Shown: positions 1 to 8,125, counted from the first letter of the stretch. The stretch: DNA of 49,286 bases from Firmicutes bacterium UBA1739 (GCA_002315385.1 DCHZ01000002.1:937-50222), one strand, 5' to 3'. The notes: generated by a model not told the origin, from the sequence alone. Made by a program: numbers and translations.

Positions 1-57
1 ATTCGTCATAATGAGGCTGTCGAGAAATTTGGTAAGGAAAGCGAAAGAATCAAATGA
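1..57 (+). CDS. C-terminal tail of an unidentified protein (partial)
   Basis: Frame 1 is open from the window edge to a TGA at 55-57 and encodes only 18 residues, ending in KFGKESERIK. The charged, well-formed tail could be the end of a gene starting outside the window, but 18 codons are too few to identify a family. It lies directly before an IS21-type end, so it may be either the interrupted host gene or another mobile-element gene. Confidence 0.3.
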   Translation: MRHNEAVEKFGKESERIK

Positions 58-69
58 TTATTCCGGGGT

Positions 70-150
70 ACTTTGAGCCACCTGTCCGGGTTTTCAGAGC
101 CACCAATCCGGAAAAATGGAGCCACGAATTCCGGGGTTTGAGAGCCACTT
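70..150 (+). repeat. Four spaced GAGCCAC repeats of an IS21-type element end
   Basis: GAGCCAC occurs at 75-81, 97-103, 119-125 and 142-148, a period of 22-23 bp, each copy near a TCCGG or CCGGG block. Multiple short direct repeats inside the ends, thought to bind the transposase, are typical of IS21-family elements. The truncated istA immediately downstream supports this. The exact terminal base of the element cannot be set from this sequence. Confidence 0.6.
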
Positions 151-231
151 TCGTACCCTGGTTATAAGAAAATTTCCTTTATACTGTATGTACACACTCA
201 GGTGTGAATACAGATGAAGGAGGTCAAACAT

Positions 232-426
232 ATGACCCAATACCGGAAAATCCTAAGGCTTAACAGCCTGGATCTCAGTGAACGCAGCATCGCTGCAAGT
301 GCGGGAGTGTCCCGCAACACCGTCAGTAAAGTCCTCAAACGTGCTAAGGAGTTAAATATCTCCTGGCCGTTGGATCACGACATGACGGATAGTGTCTTGG
401 TCCTCTGTCAAGATATCGGACAGTAA
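232..426 (+). pseudogene. istA: Truncated IS21-family transposase IstA (N-terminal HTH only)
   Basis: This is the start of an IS21-family DDE transposase. The helix-turn-helix segment SERSIAASAGVSRNTVSKVL and the following AKELNISWPLDHDMTD are typical of IstA N-termini. The frame then leaves the family and stops after 64 residues, whereas intact IstA has several hundred residues including the catalytic core. No istB follows. The start is set by AAGGAGG at 217-223, 8 nt before ATG 232; the ATG at 214 lies upstream of that site. The element is a dead remnant whose right part was replaced by unrelated sequence after roughly position 400. Confidence 0.75.
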
Positions 427-494
427 TTTTAGAAAATTCCTGCCCCGTTCTTTTTCTTTATAGGTATGTTGGCGGGATACTATCTTTATAGTAA
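427..494. other. Junk between istA and recombinase remnants
   Basis: A/T-rich sequence with stops in every frame. I see no gene, terminator or promoter that I can support. It separates two fragments of different mobile elements and is probably deletion debris. Confidence 0.4.
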
Positions 495-539
495 TTATGT
501 TTTGGGTTTCTTGCCGAGAGGTTTTTATATGTATCACGC

Positions 540-701
540 TTTAGAATGATGGAAGATATCAAAACTGGAAAGGATGAAGTATCCTTTGTATTGGTATTTA
601 AACTTTCCAGATTTGGCCGTAATGCAGCTGATCGCGGGACGGCATATATTCCGAACTTTGAGGTAAGCATGGCTTTTCAGGCTGCTGTGGGCGACAATTG
701 A
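540..701 (+). pseudogene. Fragment of a large serine recombinase (resolvase domain)
   Basis: From the ATG pair at 546/549 the frame reads MMEDIKTGKDEVSFVLVFKL and then SRFGRNAAD. This matches the part of the resolvase/invertase catalytic domain that contains the conserved S-R-F-(G/A)-R-N motif of large serine recombinases. After NAAD, near 632, the frame diverges and stops at 699-701. The catalytic serine at the N-terminus and the whole DNA-binding C-terminus are absent, so the fragment cannot be functional. It sits right beside the truncated IS21 element, pointing to repeated insertion and deletion at this spot. Confidence 0.6.
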
Positions 702-786
702 CGGTGAAGATGCATTCCCAATTCCATAATATGAAGCTTGAAGGCAATGTGTTATTATTTTTATTAATCAATATGCCTGAAAAGCT
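702..786. other. Non-coding tail of the mobile remnant
   Basis: No supported gene. Together with the flanking remnants it makes up the gap between the istA fragment and the amino-acid transporter promoter. Confidence 0.4.
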
Positions 787-815
787 TGACTACATCGCTT
801 TAATACATTAAAATG
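787..815 (+). promoter_or_regulatory. Sigma-70-type promoter for the amino-acid importer operon
   Basis: TTGACT at 787-792 and TAAAAT at 810-815 are separated by 17 bp. The start codon of the binding protein lies 45 bp downstream, with GGAGG at 851-855 five bases before the ATG. Confidence 0.7.
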
Positions 816-860
816 CTAAATAGAAGAATTTGAGCAGAGACTCATTAAACGGAGGTAATT

Positions 861-1661
861 ATGAAAAAGATTATTGCACTTTTACTCGTAGCCGTTTTGG
901 CATTGTCAATGTTTACAGCATGCGGATCAAAAAAAGCAGATACCGCTTCGGAAACAAACAAGCTGATTGTAGGTTTTGATGCTGAATTCCCACCTTACGG
1001 ATTTGTTGCCGAGGATGGTTCTTATGACGGATTTGACCTTGCATGTGCAAAGGAAATCTGTAACAGACTCGGATGGGAATTTGAAGCAAAGGCAATTGAC
1101 TGGAATTCAAAGGATGCCGAACTTAAAGCAGGAAATATCAACTGCATCTGGAATGGATTTACATATACAGGTCGTGAAGAAGATTATACATGGTCTGATC
1201 CATATGTAGACAACAGTATCGTTCTGGTTGTTAAGGCTGATTCGGGAATCAAGTCAATGGCTGATCTGGCAGGAAAGAAAGTAATGGCTCAGGCCGCTTC
1301 ATCGGCTGTAGATGCTATTTCAGCTAATGCTGAATTTGCCGCAAGTGTAGGCGAGGTTGTTGAGCTTGCCGACTATAATCTCGGATTCATGGAATTAAAC
1401 CAGGGAACAGTTGATGCGGTTGCCGCAGACCTCGGCGTTGCGGTATATCAGATTGGAGCAAAGGATGGTAACTATGTGATTCTGGAAGAACCGATTTCAA
1501 CAGAACAGTATGCAATAGGTTTCTTAAAAGGAAATACAGAGTTAAGAGATGCTGTTAATACAAAGCTTCACGAGATTGCTGATGACGGCACAATGATGAA
1601 GATAGCAGAGAAATATGTAGAAGCAGGTCTTGTACCGGCAAGCCTTTGTCTTTGCAAATAA
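861..1661 (+). CDS. Polar amino-acid ABC transporter, substrate-binding lipoprotein
   Basis: This extracytoplasmic solute-binding protein (family 3, SBP_bac_3) captures a polar amino acid and delivers it to the permease encoded next. It has 266 residues. The hydrophobic signal peptide ends in the lipobox FTAC with lipidated Cys21. The mature part opens with LIVGFDAEFPPYGF and DGFDLACAKEICNRLG, the usual start of this fold, and later has SMADLAGKKV. The ligand is not readable from sequence: glutamine, cystine, histidine and arginine binders share this fold. The cysteine-rich end ASLCLCK is unusual for the family. It is first gene of a four-gene operon and is followed by an 81-bp gap. Confidence 0.9.
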   Translation: MKKIIALLLVAVLALSMFTACGSKKADTASETNKLIVGFDAEFPPYGFVAEDGSYDGFDLACAKEICNRLGWEFEAKAIDWNSKDAELKAGNINCIWNGFTYTGREEDYTWSDPYVDNSIVLVVKADSGIKSMADLAGKKVMAQAASSAVDAISANAEFAASVGEVVELADYNLGFMELNQGTVDAVAADLGVAVYQIGAKDGNYVILEEPISTEQYAIGFLKGNTELRDAVNTKLHEIADDGTMMKIAEKYVEAGLVPASLCLCK

Positions 1662-1742
1662 GTATTAATAGTTATTTAATCAGTTTACAGAATCAGGCAG
1701 GGTGCTCCTGCCTGATTTAAATATTTAAAAAAGGAAATAATA

Positions 1743-2393
1743 ATGACTGTTCAGACAATGCTTTTAGCCCTTTCGGAGGGCTTTGTTACGACACTGGCAA
1801 TATTTGCCGTGACAATAATAGGATCAATGCCGCTGGGAATATTCGTTTATTTCGGAAAAGTGAGCAGAATTGCCCCCATCAGATGGATCGTCGAGATATA
1901 TATTTCAATAATAAGAGGAACTCCGCTTATGCTTCAGCTGATGGTGGTATACTTCGGACCGAATCTGATTTTCGGGGTGTCCCTTCCGTCAAACTGGAGA
2001 TTCATAGCTGTTGCCATCGCATTTATAATAAATTATGCCGCATATTTTGCGGAAATCTACAGAAGCGGATTTGAAGCTATTCCTAAGGGACAATATGAAG
2101 CTGCCGAAGTTCTCGGATATACGAAAGTACAGCGTTTCATGAAGATAATTATCCCTCAGATGATAAGAAATACACTTCCATCCATTACAAATGAGCTTAT
2201 TACGCTGGTAAAGGATACCTCGCTGGCGTCAATAATCGGTACGATGGAAATGTTTACCAGAGCAAAACAAATTGCGGTTGCTCCTCATACTCCGGGAATG
2301 TGGGCCTTCGTAGCTGCTGCTGTTTTCTATTATGTTTTCAATTATATTGTGGCAATTATCATGGCGAAACTGGAAAAGAAATTCCAGTACTGA
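1743..2393 (+). CDS. Polar amino-acid ABC transporter, permease
   Basis: Inner-membrane permease of the HisM/GlnP type with 216 residues and about five membrane helices. The cytoplasmic EAA loop, which contacts the ATPase, is visible as EAAEVLGYTKVQRFMKIIIP near residues 119-138. IVEIYISIIRGTPLMLQLMV is the typical early family signature. A single permease gene implies that it works as a homodimer. The ribosome site is weak (AAGGAAAT). It lies between the binding protein and the ATPase on the same strand. Confidence 0.92.
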   Translation: MTVQTMLLALSEGFVTTLAIFAVTIIGSMPLGIFVYFGKVSRIAPIRWIVEIYISIIRGTPLMLQLMVVYFGPNLIFGVSLPSNWRFIAVAIAFIINYAAYFAEIYRSGFEAIPKGQYEAAEVLGYTKVQRFMKIIIPQMIRNTLPSITNELITLVKDTSLASIIGTMEMFTRAKQIAVAPHTPGMWAFVAAAVFYYVFNYIVAIIMAKLEKKFQY

Positions 2394-2454
2394 TGATACA
2401 AAACGGGTAAATCCCCGCGAAACATTACACTGTTAATTCGGAACGGAGAGTTAA

Positions 2455-3207
2455 ATGAAAGTACTTGAATTAAATAATATTGAAAAAAGCTTCGGAGATT
2501 TGACTGTGCTGAAGGATATTTCTCTTTCGGTGGAAAAGGGACAGGTTATTTCAATTATAGGACCGTCAGGCTCCGGAAAAACCACTCTGATGAGAAGTGC
2601 GGCATTTCTTGAAACAATAGATAAAGGGGAAATTATCTATAATGGCAATAAGGCTGCCTGGATGGAAAAAGGAAAAGCCGTGTATCAGAAAAACCTGAAA
2701 CCGTTTAAGAGTTGTTTCGGTTTCGTTTTCCAGCAGTTTAATCTTTTTCCGCATTATTCGGTAATAAAAAACCTGACCGATGCCCAGATGGTTGTTCAGA
2801 AGAGAAGTAAGGAGGAGGCATTCTCTATTGCGAAAGAACTCATAGAGCAGCTGGGGTTAAGCGGAAAGGAAAATTACAGACCGTCTCAGCTGTCGGGAGG
2901 ACAGCAGCAGAGGGTAGCCATTGCAAGAGCTCTGGCAGTGAAACCGGATATTCTGTTTTTTGACGAGCCGACTTCCGCTTTGGATCCGGAGCTTACCGGA
3001 GAAGTCCTGAAGGTTATACGTTCTCTTGCGGAAGAACATATGACCATGGTAATTGTAACACATGAAATGGCCTTTGCCAGAGACGTGTCGGATCATATTA
3101 TTTTTATGGATGAAGGTTTTATCGTGGAAGAAGGTTCTCCGGATGAAGTAATCAATAATCCGAAGGAAGAAAGAACGAAGGCTTTTCTCGGAAGGTTTAA
3201 GAGATAA
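2455..3207 (+). CDS. Polar amino-acid ABC transporter, ATPase
   Basis: Cytoplasmic ATP-binding subunit of 250 residues powering the preceding permease. Visible motifs are Walker A GPSGSGKTT, Q-loop FQQFNLFPHYSV, signature LSGGQQQRVAIARAL, Walker B ILFFDEPTSALD and the H-loop in VTHEMAF. A slightly long insertion (KAAWMEKGKAVYQKNLKPF) precedes the Q-loop, as in some GlnQ/HisP homologues. GGAGAG lies about 5 nt before the ATG. The next gene, a racemase-like enzyme, starts only 24 bp downstream, which suggests co-transcription. Confidence 0.93.
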   Translation: MKVLELNNIEKSFGDLTVLKDISLSVEKGQVISIIGPSGSGKTTLMRSAAFLETIDKGEIIYNGNKAAWMEKGKAVYQKNLKPFKSCFGFVFQQFNLFPHYSVIKNLTDAQMVVQKRSKEEAFSIAKELIEQLGLSGKENYRPSQLSGGQQQRVAIARALAVKPDILFFDEPTSALDPELTGEVLKVIRSLAEEHMTMVIVTHEMAFARDVSDHIIFMDEGFIVEEGSPDEVINNPKEERTKAFLGRFKR

Positions 3208-3231
3208 AAGTCATACTGCTGCGGAGATAAA

Positions 3232-4050
3232 ATGAAGATAAAATACATAAGAGCAAATCCTACGGAAAATATTACTCTGCTTGTAACAAGCGGGATATCA
3301 AGAAAACAACAGCCTGAAACAGCGTCAAAACTGCTTCGGGCTGTTCCCGGTGCGGAACAGGTGGGCTATCTGGAGAAACCCGAATCAGACAGGGCAGAGG
3401 TAAGATTACAGATGATGGGTGGAGAATTCTGCGGAAATGCGGCAATTTCCGCGGCGGCAAAAATTGCTGCTGATAAGGAAATAGCAAGAGGCAATAGGAT
3501 GCTGATACCCATTGAAGTTTCGGGTGCCGATGGTATTGTAAACTGTGAAATCTACAGGGATAATAACCGCATGACGGGAACAGTGGAGATTCCTCTACCC
3601 GAAAAGGTTGAAAGGGTTCTTTTGGAGTATGAGGAGAAAAACATTCCCGCCACCGTTGTTTTTCTGAAAGGCATAACACATATTATCATTAACAGGGATT
3701 GTGCTCCCGAAGGTTATGCGGATTTCGCGGAGCCGGCAGTAAAAGAATGGAGCAATTCATTCAGAGAGGATGCTGTAGGGCTGATTCTTTTTGACGAAGA
3801 GAGAACGGAAATAACTCCTCTCGTATATGTTAAACCTACGAACAGTCTCTATTGGGAAAAAGGCTGCGGAACCGGAACTGCGGCTGCCGGAATATTTGCC
3901 GCATTGAATTTGGGCAGGAGTATAAACCTTCCGGTTAAACAGCCCGGAGGAGTAATAGAGGCTTCCGTAAAACTTGATGCCGGAAATATCATTGCCGTAT
4001 CAATTACCGGCAGTGTAATATTAGAGAAAGAAACAGAAATTTCTTTATAA
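3232..4050 (+). CDS. DapF-fold amino-acid racemase/epimerase (not canonical DapF)
   Basis: A 272-residue PLP-independent epimerase-like protein. The two-thiol catalytic pair of the DapF/proline-racemase fold is intact: Cys67 in GGEFCGNAAISAA and Cys212 in EKGCGTGTAAAG. The N-terminus (KIKYIRANPTENITLLV) lacks the F-x-K-x-x-G-x-G-N-D-F block of true diaminopimelate epimerase, so the substrate is probably a different amino acid. Histidine racemases such as CntK are known relatives with this fold. Its place at the end of an amino-acid importer operon suggests it interconverts the imported ligand; that is inference. It could still be a divergent DapF. Confidence 0.7.
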   Translation: MKIKYIRANPTENITLLVTSGISRKQQPETASKLLRAVPGAEQVGYLEKPESDRAEVRLQMMGGEFCGNAAISAAAKIAADKEIARGNRMLIPIEVSGADGIVNCEIYRDNNRMTGTVEIPLPEKVERVLLEYEEKNIPATVVFLKGITHIIINRDCAPEGYADFAEPAVKEWSNSFREDAVGLILFDEERTEITPLVYVKPTNSLYWEKGCGTGTAAAGIFAALNLGRSINLPVKQPGGVIEASVKLDAGNIIAVSITGSVILEKETEISL

Positions 4051-4061
4051 ATGCAAAAAGA

Positions 4062-4098
4062 AAACGACAGTAATAATGAGCCTGTCGTTTCTTTTTTT
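4062..4098. terminator. Bidirectional terminator between racemase gene and htrA
   Basis: AAACGACAG (4062-4070) pairs with CTGTCGTTT (4082-4090). A T-run follows on the plus strand and an A-run precedes, giving a U-tract in both directions. It ends the importer operon and could also serve the convergent protease gene. Confidence 0.8.
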
Positions 4099-4157
4099 GG
4101 GTGGTTAGTTGCCACCGTTGTGTGTATATTAAATTTAAGAAAGAGGAAGCAGATTTA

Positions 4158-5339
4158 TTATCTTCCGGAAGCTTCTTCCTGAGACTGAGTGTCCTCTCCG
4201 AGAACAACTTTGATTTCCAGTGTTTTGCCTCCGCGGTAAACAGATAATGTTACCGTATCTCCGGCTTTGAAGTTGTCTCTCTGGTTGTTTAACTCAGAAA
4301 TGGTTTTGATTTCCGTGCCGTTTATTCCGGTTATGATGTCTCCCTGAAGAATTCCTCCCTTATATGCACCTGATTCAGGGTCAACGTATCTTACGTAGAC
4401 ACCCTCGGGAAGATTGTAGATTGAAGCCGTCTGAGCGGTAATATTTTCTCCCGATATTCCTATAAGCGGTCTGCCTGAAACGTATCCGTTATTGATAAGC
4501 TCTTCGATTACAGGAACGGCAACATTAATAGGTATTGCAAAACCGAGACCTTCGGTAGTAGACGAGCTTATTTTAGCTGAAGTAACTCCGACTACCTGAC
4601 CCGCAGAGTTAACAAGCGGTCCACCGGAATTTCCGGGATTAATTGCGGCATCGGTTTGTACATAATGCATAATTCTGCCGTCTATTTCAATTTCACGGCC
4701 TAATGCGGAAATAATTCCCTGAGTGGTGGATCCAGAAAGAGTTTCTCCCAAAGGATTTCCTATTACGAGAACTGTTTCACCCTGAACCAGGTTGTCTGAA
4801 TTGCCGACTTCGGCAGCTGTCAGACCGTTTGCTTTAATCTTAAGCACCGCAAGATCTGTTTTTTCATCCTGACCGACAATATTTGCCTGATATTCAGTCT
4901 CATCGGAAAGTGTAACGGTAATGGATTCAGCCCCGTCTATTACATGCTGATTGGTAACAATGTATCCGTCAGTGGAAAAAACTATTCCGGAACCGGAACC
5001 TTCACCCTGAAAGGTAGTCGTGGTAATTCCTACAACAGAAGGCATAACCTTTTTTACTATCTGAGGAACGGTAAGTGTAGTTCCGCCTGAGCCGGATTCC
5101 AGGGCGTTTGCCGATGTGGATACCTGATTCACTTTAAACTCAGAACTTCCCGAGGGGGAATATCCTATAGCAGAAAGATATACGGCACAGCTGCCCACCG
5201 ATAATAAGATTATCGCAAGTATAATAGCGGATATAATAAGTATTTTTTTCGCACCGCGTTGTTTATGAATCACAGTGCCCGAACTTCCGTATATGGAATT
5301 GACACGCTCCTGTTTCCATTTATCATAATCATGATTCAT
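4158..5339 (-). CDS. htrA: HtrA/DegP-type membrane-anchored serine protease
   Basis: Envelope quality-control protease of family S1C, 393 residues. A cytoplasmic N-terminus is followed by one membrane helix (about 31-54), the trypsin-like domain and a single PDZ domain (about 290-385). The catalytic triad is His132 (NQHVIDGA), Asp162 (KTDLAVLKI) and Ser238 (NPGNSGGPL). A GTG start at 5348 is possible, but the AAAGGA element fits ATG 5339 (10 nt) and would be only 2 nt from the GTG. It is divergent from two membrane-protein genes. No cognate regulator is adjacent, and the promoter is not clear. Confidence 0.93.
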   Translation of the reverse strand: MNHDYDKWKQERVNSIYGSSGTVIHKQRGAKKILIISAIILAIILLSVGSCAVYLSAIGYSPSGSSEFKVNQVSTSANALESGSGGTTLTVPQIVKKVMPSVVGITTTTFQGEGSGSGIVFSTDGYIVTNQHVIDGAESITVTLSDETEYQANIVGQDEKTDLAVLKIKANGLTAAEVGNSDNLVQGETVLVIGNPLGETLSGSTTQGIISALGREIEIDGRIMHYVQTDAAINPGNSGGPLVNSAGQVVGVTSAKISSSTTEGLGFAIPINVAVPVIEELINNGYVSGRPLIGISGENITAQTASIYNLPEGVYVRYVDPESGAYKGGILQGDIITGINGTEIKTISELNNQRDNFKAGDTVTLSVYRGGKTLEIKVVLGEDTQSQEEASGR

Positions 5340-5476
5340 AAAACTCACATCCTTTCAAGATTACATTTTCTTTTGATGTGTATATACTACCCTCATTTTA
5401 TGGAGAAAATGTGACAGAAAAGAGGAAAGTTAAATAAAGAATGAATAAAGAAAAGAATTTTGGATTTTTTATACTC

Positions 5477-5505
5477 TTGATTAGAGATTGAGTCTAATAT
5501 ATAAT
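5477..5505 (+). promoter_or_regulatory. Promoter for the 5532-6863 gene pair
   Basis: TTGATT (5477-5482), a 17-bp spacer and a perfect TATAAT (5500-5505), followed by AAGGAG at 5514-5519. Confidence 0.75.
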
Positions 5506-5531
5506 TTCAGAAAAAGGAGATTGTGACTGAT

Positions 5532-6062
5532 ATGAATATAACGGCAATAAAGATAATAGTAACGCTGCTGATTGCGGCGGCGGCGGGAGTTGCGGTATGG
5601 CTGCTTCTCAGAAGTATTCGATTGTGGTACTGGAGAACAGATGAGATAACAGGATCCATAAGGGAAATGGGGAATAAAATTGACAATCTGGAAACGGGTC
5701 TGGATAATGTTAAAATCAGCACAGAGAAGCTTGTATCCGAGACCAGAGAAGTGAATGCCAGACTTGAATCTTTTGATGCAAAACTAAGGCAGCTTAAGGA
5801 AACCGGATACCGGCAGATTGAAGGCAGTACGGAAGGCCTCGATGATATTCTGAGGGAAAAGCCGGTATTGCCGGAGGGGGATATACCGGATGAAAGAGAA
5901 GCGGTTTCGGACAGTGAAAATGCGCCGGAAGTCGGCGAAAGCATAAGCGGGGAAGAAAAGGAAGTTAAGAGACAGGTTGAAAATCTTGAACAGGAGCTGG
6001 AAAACCTCAAAAAAGAGAAGGAACGATTGAAAGCGGAAATAAATGCAAGAATCCGAGATTAG
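5532..6062 (+). CDS. Single-pass membrane protein with coiled coils, function unknown
   Basis: I do not recognise this 176-residue protein. It has an N-terminal membrane helix (IVTLLIAAAAGVAVWLLL), a juxtamembrane aromatic/basic patch (RLWYWR), then two predicted coiled-coil stretches. The first runs through NKIDNLETGLDNVKISTEKL; the second is the highly charged C-terminus, through QVENLEQELENLKKEKERLK. A proline/acidic linker joins them. The topology resembles small cytoplasmic-facing scaffold proteins. ATG 5532 is 12 nt from AAGGAG; GTG 5523 is only 3 nt away and less likely. The next gene's ribosome site overlaps this stop, so the two are co-translated. Confidence 0.7.
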   Translation: MNITAIKIIVTLLIAAAAGVAVWLLLRSIRLWYWRTDEITGSIREMGNKIDNLETGLDNVKISTEKLVSETREVNARLESFDAKLRQLKETGYRQIEGSTEGLDDILREKPVLPEGDIPDEREAVSDSENAPEVGESISGEEKEVKRQVENLEQELENLKKEKERLKAEINARIRD

Positions 6063-6071
6063 GAGACAGTG

Positions 6072-6863
6072 ATGCAGAATTCTTATGGAGAAAATGAAAA
6101 AAATAATAGAATACTGAAAGAATGTGCATTGTCGCGAAAAAAACATGAGGAAGTGGAAAAGCGGTACAGGAGCCTTGTCGAACCGGATATGTCTTATTTG
6201 ATTCGGATAGCAAAAATAAATGAAGAAAAATCTGAAAAAGAACGTACTACGCTGAAATCCGGAAATTCCGTAAGCAAATCTGAGTATGAAAAAAAACCGC
6301 CTGAGAAAAAGACAGACTCTGTTGTCAGCTCCGGGGAAACAGAACCTGTGGCGAAGGAGCCGGAGAATTCTTCAAATACAGAATATGATGCGGACAGCGG
6401 AAAGACTGAAACTGAAATTAAGCCGGAAACTGAAAATAACAGCGGTATTTTTCAATCAGAAGATAATATTCCACCGAAAAACAACAGCGCACAGACTGTA
6501 TCGGATAATTTCAGAAAATATTTTGAGCGGGAAATTTCTCCGATACTGGACAAACCGGAATTCGGTACAATCCGTGATTTCATAGCGGAAGAAAACGATT
6601 TTTCACGGGAAGAGTATCAGAGTATTCTGGAAGAATATGATAACTTTTCGGAAAATGACGGCTCGGAAGAAGAGCCGGCAGATACGGAGCAGATACCTGA
6701 GTATTCTGCGGAAAATGTTGGCGTGGTTTATGCTGTTCCGCTTGAAAATCAGACTGAAAGCAGTTCGGCTGAACAGGAGCCTCTTAGAATAAAGATTTTC
6801 AAGGGTGCTATGGCATTGATTGTATTAATAACGGCAACAGCGATAGTTTATAATATATGGTAA
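6072..6863 (+). CDS. Acidic tail-anchored membrane protein, function unknown
   Basis: A 263-residue protein that I cannot assign. It is very rich in Glu, Asn and Ser, looks largely disordered, and ends in one membrane helix (AMALIVLITATAIVYNIW) at the extreme C-terminus, so it is probably tail-anchored with the bulk in the cytoplasm. AGGAG at 6061-6065 overlaps the upstream stop, six bases before ATG 6072. Its partner upstream has the opposite layout, with an N-terminal anchor. Both lie divergent to htrA, which hints at an envelope role, but no domain supports this directly. Confidence 0.65.
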   Translation: MQNSYGENEKNNRILKECALSRKKHEEVEKRYRSLVEPDMSYLIRIAKINEEKSEKERTTLKSGNSVSKSEYEKKPPEKKTDSVVSSGETEPVAKEPENSSNTEYDADSGKTETEIKPETENNSGIFQSEDNIPPKNNSAQTVSDNFRKYFEREISPILDKPEFGTIRDFIAEENDFSREEYQSILEEYDNFSENDGSEEEPADTEQIPEYSAENVGVVYAVPLENQTESSSAEQEPLRIKIFKGAMALIVLITATAIVYNIW

Positions 6864-6894
6864 AGACAACTCTCTCACAAATGGCTTAAATTCA

Positions 6895-6923
6895 TTGACT
6901 AAATATTTAAAAATGTGTATAAT
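6895..6923 (+). promoter_or_regulatory. Promoter of tRNA-Gly(CCC)
   Basis: TTGACT (6895-6900), 17-bp spacer, TATAAT (6918-6923), 19 bp before the tRNA. A strong stable-RNA promoter. Confidence 0.85.
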
Positions 6924-6942
6924 AAATCCGCTGAAGTTTTTT

Positions 6943-7016
6943 GCGGGCGTAGTTCATCGGTAGAACACGAGCTTCCCAAGCTTGAAAGGTGGGTTCGACT
7001 CCCATCGCCCGCTCCA
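6943..7016 (+). tRNA. tRNA-Gly, anticodon CCC
   Basis: The full cloverleaf can be drawn. The acceptor stem is GCGGGCG/CGCCCGC and the D stem GTTC/GAAC. The anticodon stem CGAGC/GCTTG carries the loop TTCCCAA, with anticodon CCC at 6975-6977. The T stem GTGGG/CCCAT has loop TTCGACT, and a discriminator T is followed by an encoded CCA. It reads GGG glycine codons. It is monocistronic, with its own promoter and terminator. Confidence 0.95.
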
Positions 7017-7023
7017 GCCAGAT

Positions 7024-7060
7024 CCTCTTTTGTCTACGGATAAAAGAGGTTTAGTTTTTT
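7024..7060 (+). terminator. Terminator of tRNA-Gly(CCC)
   Basis: CCTCTTTT (7024-7031) pairs with AAAAGAGG (7042-7049), followed by TTTAGTTTTTT. Confidence 0.8.
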
Positions 7061-7207
7061 ATGAAGGGCCTGTTCTTTAATTCCGGATTGCACAGATATA
7101 GAGGAATATGCTGTCGGAGAGCAGCCGTGAAGTTTAAGACAGACCTGAGATATTTTGAATTGATCGGAGTTACCGGAAATTCCGGTGGAAGTGACGGGGA
7201 TACAGTT

Positions 7208-8125
7208 TTGGATAATACAGGAAATAAAAAAGGATATTTTAAAGTATTGCTTGCGGGAATTCTCTGGGGAAGCACAGGTATTTACGTGAAGTTTCTCGGC
7301 ATAATGGGAGCGGATTCCGCGTTAATCAGCTGCACAAGGTATGTGTTTGGATTTGTAATCATTCTGATTTGGGGACTTCTTACATCAGGAAGATCGGTTT
7401 TAAGAATTAATCTGAGAACTCTGATCTGCTGTGCTGTCATGGGGCTGTTCTGTCAGACAGTTTTCAACCTGGGATATACGGAGGCAATAGATAAAGTGGG
7501 AATGTCAATGGCGGCGATTCTTCTGTACACGGCACCGGTGTATACGGCGGTATGGTCATTGCTATTCTTCCGTGAAAAGTTTTCGGCATTAAAAACCTGT
7601 GCGTTTGTTATCAATATAGCGGGATGTGCTCTGGCTGTTACCGGAGGGGCTTTCTACGGAATATCCCTCTCACTTTACGGTGTATTAATGGGAATTCTTG
7701 CTGCTTTAATGTATTCTCTTTCTCCGATAATAGGAAGATTTGCAACGGAAGAATCCTCTCCCGTAACAATCGCAATTTACATGTTTCTTTTTGCGGCGAT
7801 CTTTACTACCGCTTTTTCCAGACCCTGGGTCAGCGGAGCGGGAATAATAGGAATGAAATTTCTTGTTTTGGGAATATTATATGGTCTGATTCCGACTGCG
7901 GCGGCATATATTCTGTATTTCGGAGGAGTTTCGCAGGTTAATGAGATAAGCCGCGTACCTGTTATTGCGTCTGTTGAGGCTGTGACGGCAGCACTGATAG
8001 GCGTGGTCGCTTTTAATGAAAATATGAATATATGGAAAATTTTCGGAATTGCTCTGGTTATTCTGTCAATATATTTAATGAACCGCAGGAGCACTGGCAA
8101 TAAGATACAAAATAACAGAAAATAA
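7208..8125 (+). CDS. EamA-family (DMT superfamily) permease
   Basis: Inner-membrane metabolite transporter with two EamA repeats and about ten helices, 305 residues from the chosen start. AGILWGSTGIYVKFLG at the first helix and LYGLIPTAAAYILYFGGVSQ late in the protein are typical of the family. The substrate cannot be told from sequence. The frame is open back to an ATG at 7061, but that ATG abuts the tRNA terminator and has no ribosome site. GGGGA (7196-7200) sits 7 nt before TTG 7208 and gives the normal family length, so TTG is preferred. It stands alone between two tRNA genes. Confidence 0.85.
   Translation: MDNTGNKKGYFKVLLAGILWGSTGIYVKFLGIMGADSALISCTRYVFGFVIILIWGLLTSGRSVLRINLRTLICCAVMGLFCQTVFNLGYTEAIDKVGMSMAAILLYTAPVYTAVWSLLFFREKFSALKTCAFVINIAGCALAVTGGAFYGISLSLYGVLMGILAALMYSLSPIIGRFATEESSPVTIAIYMFLFAAIFTTAFSRPWVSGAGIIGMKFLVLGILYGLIPTAAAYILYFGGVSQVNEISRVPVIASVEAVTAALIGVVAFNENMNIWKIFGIALVILSIYLMNRRSTGNKIQNNRK

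Noticed and set aside
3272..3679. Minus-strand frame of 135 codons opposite the racemase gene
   Set aside because: Antisense shadow of a conserved enzyme; no family features.
5507..6010. Long minus-strand frame opposite the coiled-coil membrane gene
   Set aside because: Serine-rich shadow translation with no ribosome site; the plus-strand gene has promoter, ribosome site and coherent topology.
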